The notes beneath the pieces are model-generated. The model made no database searches. It had not been told where the DNA came from and worked only from the letters and a program-made list of their open reading frames with translations. From Larix sibirica (Eukaryota; Streptophyta; Pinopsida; Pinales; Pinaceae): a stretch of DNA of 25,584 nucleotides. Where the stretch lies: assembly GCA_004151065.3 (NCBI GenBank), contig NWUY0300016713.1, positions 44,951-70,534 on the forward strand. The letters are read 5' to 3'. The translations under genes were made by a program, and so were the position numbers. Positions 22,538-25,584 of the stretch are shown here, in pieces. Position 1 is the stretch's first letter; each line of letters begins with the position of its first letter.

Positions 22538-24155
22538 AGGGACAGGGAATGGGGAAGGCATACCTCTAAGAGCCTGGTTGGGAGATGACCGATTGAGACC
22601 TTTATCGAATAAGGAGGTGGCAGGAGGGTTTATAGAGCGGCCAAGCGGGATGGAAGGGGAAGACCCCCCCTTATCCCTCGCAGAATCCTTCTTCTTTTTG
22701 CGCACTTTATGGATAGGCACATTTCCCCTAGGGTTAGGAGAAATGAAGCCCTCCGAGAGGTCCGGAGTAGGGACAGAGGGAAAAGAGGTCAAAGGGGTAA
22801 GATGTTTCATCAAATGCTCAAAAGGAATAGGGGAGTCATAGATGGGCGACGAAGAGAGAGAGATATCGAGCCGAGGGAACTCTTGGCAAGGTGCCACTGG
22901 CGGCGAATGAGAAGCAGTAAGGGGGAAAGAAATGGGAACAACGCTCAACTCACATGTATCAGACCAAGACCCGCCCGATTTTTTAGAAGGAGCAACCATA
23001 TCACCACTTGAGCACGACTCTAACCCAAGGGAGGACCCCCCACCCAAGACCGGGGAGGTCACCACCGACCCCGACCCACGGTTCTCCTCCATTAAATAAG
23101 AATTCGCAAATAAAGAAAGAACCTCTGAAATGTCGGCCTTGGAATTTTTTTTTAATAAAAAAGGGACAGCCTAAGTAAACTTACCCAACATAGCCAAATG
23201 CCGAGTGCTGGTCCAAGGGCAAGGAGTCCCAAACCCCTTCGTTAGGGGTATTAACCTGTTTGACAGTGCCCTTCCGTTGCGACAAATCCACAGCATGAGT
23301 GCGACAAAAATCTTTGGAATGACCAACCCTGCAGCATTTGTGACAGCGGAAAGCAATCTTCCAGTAGTCTAATTGCTGTATAAATGAACCGCCTTCCCAA
23401 ATGATTTCAATTTCACCTGGCAGACCATCAGATGAGTCAATTTCCACGAGCATACGGGGAGAAACCCTCTTAGCCCTTGTGAGCTGTTTTTCTTCCATCA
23501 ATATGAAACGACGAATTAAGTTGGCCAAGACCATAAAGCCTCGCAAATTCTAGCAGTGCAATGGAAAACCTGACAGGATGGTCTAGAAGTGCCTCTTTTG
23601 GAGTTTTTCCGACCTAGGGTCAAAACCGCTATGCCAACGAGATAGGACCAGGGATCCCGTGCCATATACCCAATAGAGTTTCTCAACGCAAACCTGATTT
23701 TCTTCACTAAGAAATTGAAACCTTAGCCAACCATTAGTAAGGACCATCACCCTCGGCATATTGGTAATGAGGGGGTTCCAAAGACAATGAATCCAAGCTA
23801 TCAAATCCAGTCGATTGAGGCGCATGTATTCAAACTTGCCAACTAAAGCTCTTTGGATCAGAGCAAGCACCATATCCATGGTGATATCTTTATCCAAAAC
23901 ACATACAGGTCTCCCCTTCTTCTCTCTTTCAAATGACAGCTTTGAAGGGGGATGAAGACCACCACCCTTCTTAACATAACCCCCAGCACTCGACCGACCA
24001 GAAGAGACTATGTTTTGACTTGACAACACCGTAGAAGTCACCCCAGGACCTATATCACTAGAAGTATGGGGACTAGGGTTGTAAGAAACAAAAACCATGG
24101 GATTTGATAGTATACTCCTCCCCATCGGAGTCTGAGGAATCACCAACCCTATCAT
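22535..24155 (-). pseudogene. LINE-B copy 2 ORF1: DUF4283 / CCHC zinc-knuckle protein, broken
   Basis: I place the start at ATG 24155 (MIGLVIPQTPMGRS); the frame is open for three more codons upstream but from a TTG. A Ser/Pro-rich N-terminus is followed by the DUF4283 region (LIQRALVGKFEYMRLNRLDL, VLTNGWLRFQFLSEENQ, YGTGSLVLSRWHSGFDP). Stops occur at 23583 and near 23551, then RRFILMEEKQLTRAKRVSPR and an intact CCHC knuckle CHKCCRVGHSKDFC (23304-23345). One extra base near 23196 relative to copy 1 shifts the frame. The remaining 185 codons (23092-22535) are Ser/Pro/Gly-rich with a basic patch (VRKKKKDS), ending PFPVP. Such proteins coat the element RNA. Overall length of about 540 codons is ordinary for plant L1 ORF1. 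Confidence 0.82.
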
Positions 24156-24600
24156 CTCGAACAAAAATAATAATCAAGTGAAATACAGTTAACAACAGCA
24201 GACAAAAGGGCAGAAAATAAGATAAAAACCCGGGTACCGACAAGGTATGGAAATCACTAAAGGCCACACAGACAGCCAGATAACCGAGAAAGGGCCAAGA
24301 AATCAATCATGCGACCACCCAATGGTTCGAGAAACCAGTCATAGAGGAAAAAACGACAAAACAACAAATAAAATCGATAAAATTTCCCACTTGTTTTACT
24401 TGGTTGGTACTAGGTTCAACAAGATAGGTTGAACGGACTCTCGGGCCCTTTATAGACACATACTCCCATAGCAAGGTGATTAGTAATATGGAGTCCACAG
24501 AGGACAATGATCGTCCCAAAAAACGACCCAGGATGCAAAATGCCAAAACTCAAGGATAAGATACATAACACCACTCGAGCTCATAGAGCGTCACCCCTGA
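24156..24600 (-). other. LINE-B copy 2 5' leader region with a TATA-like box
   Basis: Upstream of the ORF1 ATG are about 400 bases without conserved coding sequence. In element sense, CTATAAAGG occurs at about 24455-24447, some 290 bases before the ATG, followed by a GC-rich step. Plant LINE promoters are usually internal and poorly defined, so promoter function is speculative. The left limit of the element is uncertain because copy 1 lacks this part. Confidence 0.35.
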
Positions 24601-25180
24601 TCTAACGGGTCCGCACTACCCACATTTTGCCATGGATAACACCAAGCTCCTGCTAGGATGAATGCATTTTGCACTCCTTGCTATGCATACGAGACTAATT
24701 GTCCATGCTACCAGTTACATATATATATATAGTTAATTTGAAAAGATGTCCATAAAATCAATTTGAAGAGTACACTTGTTTCATCCTCCTATAATTTAGG
24801 AGAAGCATACATGCTACTCCCTCCTTCCATCCCTAGATGTAACTCAATTCGACCTAAGGTTTCCACCCAAAAAAAATGAATAACTTGAAGTAAAACCAAA
24901 GGCAGAGTTGGTTAAATTAGTATAACCGAATTAGGACATTGTTGTTTGCTTTTAAACATGGCACCATTTAGGTAAACCATGCTCCAAAATGCTATTACTA
25001 TTTGTACGAAAAACCATAAATCAACTTGAAAATGTTCACTTCTTTAGGGTTTATTTATCATTGCATGCACCAAAAAATGCATAATCACATGACAATATTA
25101 CCTTAAAATTTTAAAATTACTTCCAAATATTTTATTTACTCCTAAAAAATGCTTAGTACAAATTGCATTGAATTAATTAC
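24601..25180. other. AT-rich intergenic DNA
   Basis: No gene is recognised. It contains a short (AT)n tract (24719-24731) and AT-rich sequence that may include the undetermined far end of the right-hand LTR. Confidence 0.45.
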
Positions 25181-25181
25181 A

Positions 25182-25242
25182 AATGATTTCATAATAATAT
25201 TGTTGCAGTGTCTAATGATTTCATAATAATATTCTTGCATTG
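25182..25242. repeat. Tandem duplication of about 32 bases
   Basis: AATGATTTCATAATAATATT occurs at 25182-25201 and again at 25214-25233, each followed by a TTGCA(G/T)TG stretch, giving two copies with two visible mismatches at a 32-base period. It probably lies within the copia-type LTR. Confidence 0.8.
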
Positions 25243-25524
25243 CCAACAAACATAGAAATGATTCATAGCTTCATGGAAAATCATATGTAAGTTCAAAAAT
25301 CTCTGTAGAGTTACCATACAAACATCATATTTGAAAGGCCTGGAAGAACTCCAATGCTTGGATGCCATTGTATTACGGTGAATCAAATAATTATGAGAGT
25401 GACTTTTGATTTTCATATTCCAAAAGATTACCGTAGGTGAATCTTCAATTTATTATTTAGTAACTGAAAATATCTAACTACTATGTACTTGAAATCATAA
25501 TCTTGTAGGATTAGGTATCCAACA
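25240..25524 (-). mobile_element. 3' LTR of a copia-type retrotransposon (far end undetermined)
   Basis: On the minus strand a canonical copia-like LTR start, TGTTGGATACC, begins at 25524 immediately after a purine-rich tract. The LTR continues leftwards at least to the CCAATGCTTGG region (25351-25361) and probably through the tandem repeat; the TG...CA end was not located, so the left coordinate is nominal. The segment resembles 17880-18057. The body of the element lies beyond the right edge of the window. Confidence 0.5.
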
Positions 25525-25535
25525 TTCTCCCACTT
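25525..25535 (-). promoter_or_regulatory. Polypurine tract of a copia-type element
   Basis: In element sense AAGTGGGAGAA directly precedes the LTR start. AGTGGGAGA-type tracts are the usual plus-strand primer site of plant Ty1-copia elements, so the position against TGTTGG is diagnostic. Confidence 0.6.
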
Positions 25536-25584
25536 AATCTGAAGGGGTGTTTGTGAGTCCAAGCATATTTCTAAACTTTTCAAG
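25534..25584 (-). CDS. C-terminus of a copia-type Pol polyprotein (partial)
   Basis: Sixteen codons enter from the right edge, LEKFRNMLGLTNTPSD, ending in TAA at 25536-25534, which overlaps the polypurine tract. Copia Pol proteins end with a short Lys/Phe-rich segment after the RNase H domain, with the stop just before the polypurine tract. The call rests mainly on that position; the peptide alone is too short to prove it. Confidence 0.5.
   Translation of the reverse strand, partial: LEKFRNMLGLTNTPSD

Larger units (their letters stand above)
18128..24600 (-). mobile_element. LINE family B, copy 2 (near full-length, dead)
   Basis: Reading leftwards: leader (about 24600-24156), ORF1 (24155-22535), ORF2 (22535-18421), a 3' region of about 285 bases, and an A8 tail (T-run 18128-18135). 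A TTTAATAAAAG sequence near 18160 in the element's orientation contains an AATAAA-like signal upstream of the tail. It is the same strand and family as 11868-16940. No target-site duplication could be matched: the sequence after the tail (CAATTTAATAGAAT in element sense) was not found near the 5' end. The 5' boundary is an estimate. Confidence 0.85.

Overview
The window looks like a piece of a large, transposon-rich seed-plant nuclear genome. No intact host gene is visible. Nearly all recognisable coding sequence is on the minus strand and belongs to decayed plant L1-type non-LTR retrotransposons (LINEs): DUF4283/zinc-knuckle ORF1, then ORF2 with apurinic endonuclease, reverse transcriptase, zf-RVT and a plant-type RNase H domain. 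A MAP-kinase-kinase-like fragment and a copia-type LTR element end are also plant-like. I cannot name the species; the size and decay of the elements would suit a gymnosperm or another large plant genome.

Layout, left to right. 40-1530: 5'-truncated fragment of LINE family A (ORF2 endonuclease to early RT). 1531-4924: AT-rich DNA without convincing genes, containing a long imperfect palindrome centred near 3783 and one short coding-like stretch. About 4925-11850: near full-length LINE-A, with 3' A-tracts, an unusual coiled-coil-like frame (5253-5999) between the RNase H stop and the tail, ORF2 (6158-10403), ORF1 (10403-11746) and a short 5' leader. About 11868-16940: LINE family B copy 1, lacking its 3' end and the 5' half of ORF1. 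16945-18127: a spacer with a broken MAPKK-like kinase fragment (17232-17403) and an LTR-like segment ending near 18057. About 18128-24600: LINE-B copy 2, nearly complete from 5' leader to A-tail. 24600-25584: AT-rich DNA running into the 3' LTR, polypurine tract and last Pol codons of a copia-type element on the minus strand.

All LINE copies are dead. Each carries several stops and frameshifts, and catalytic or metal-binding residues are lost: LINE-A RT FADD has become FAEK, zinc-knuckle His has become Tyr, and Asp has become Asn in endonuclease and RNase H motifs. Where the two LINE-B copies can be compared directly, many stop gains are G:C to A:T transitions, as expected from deamination of methylated cytosine.

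The most interesting points are: (1) ORF1 stop and ORF2 start overlap by one base in both LINE families (TAATG in both LINE-B copies, TGATG in LINE-A), the arrangement known to couple translation in the insect LINE SART1; (2) the possible third, coiled-coil ORF downstream of ORF2 in LINE-A; (3) the MAPKK-like relic trapped between the LINE-B copies; (4) the palindrome near 3783.
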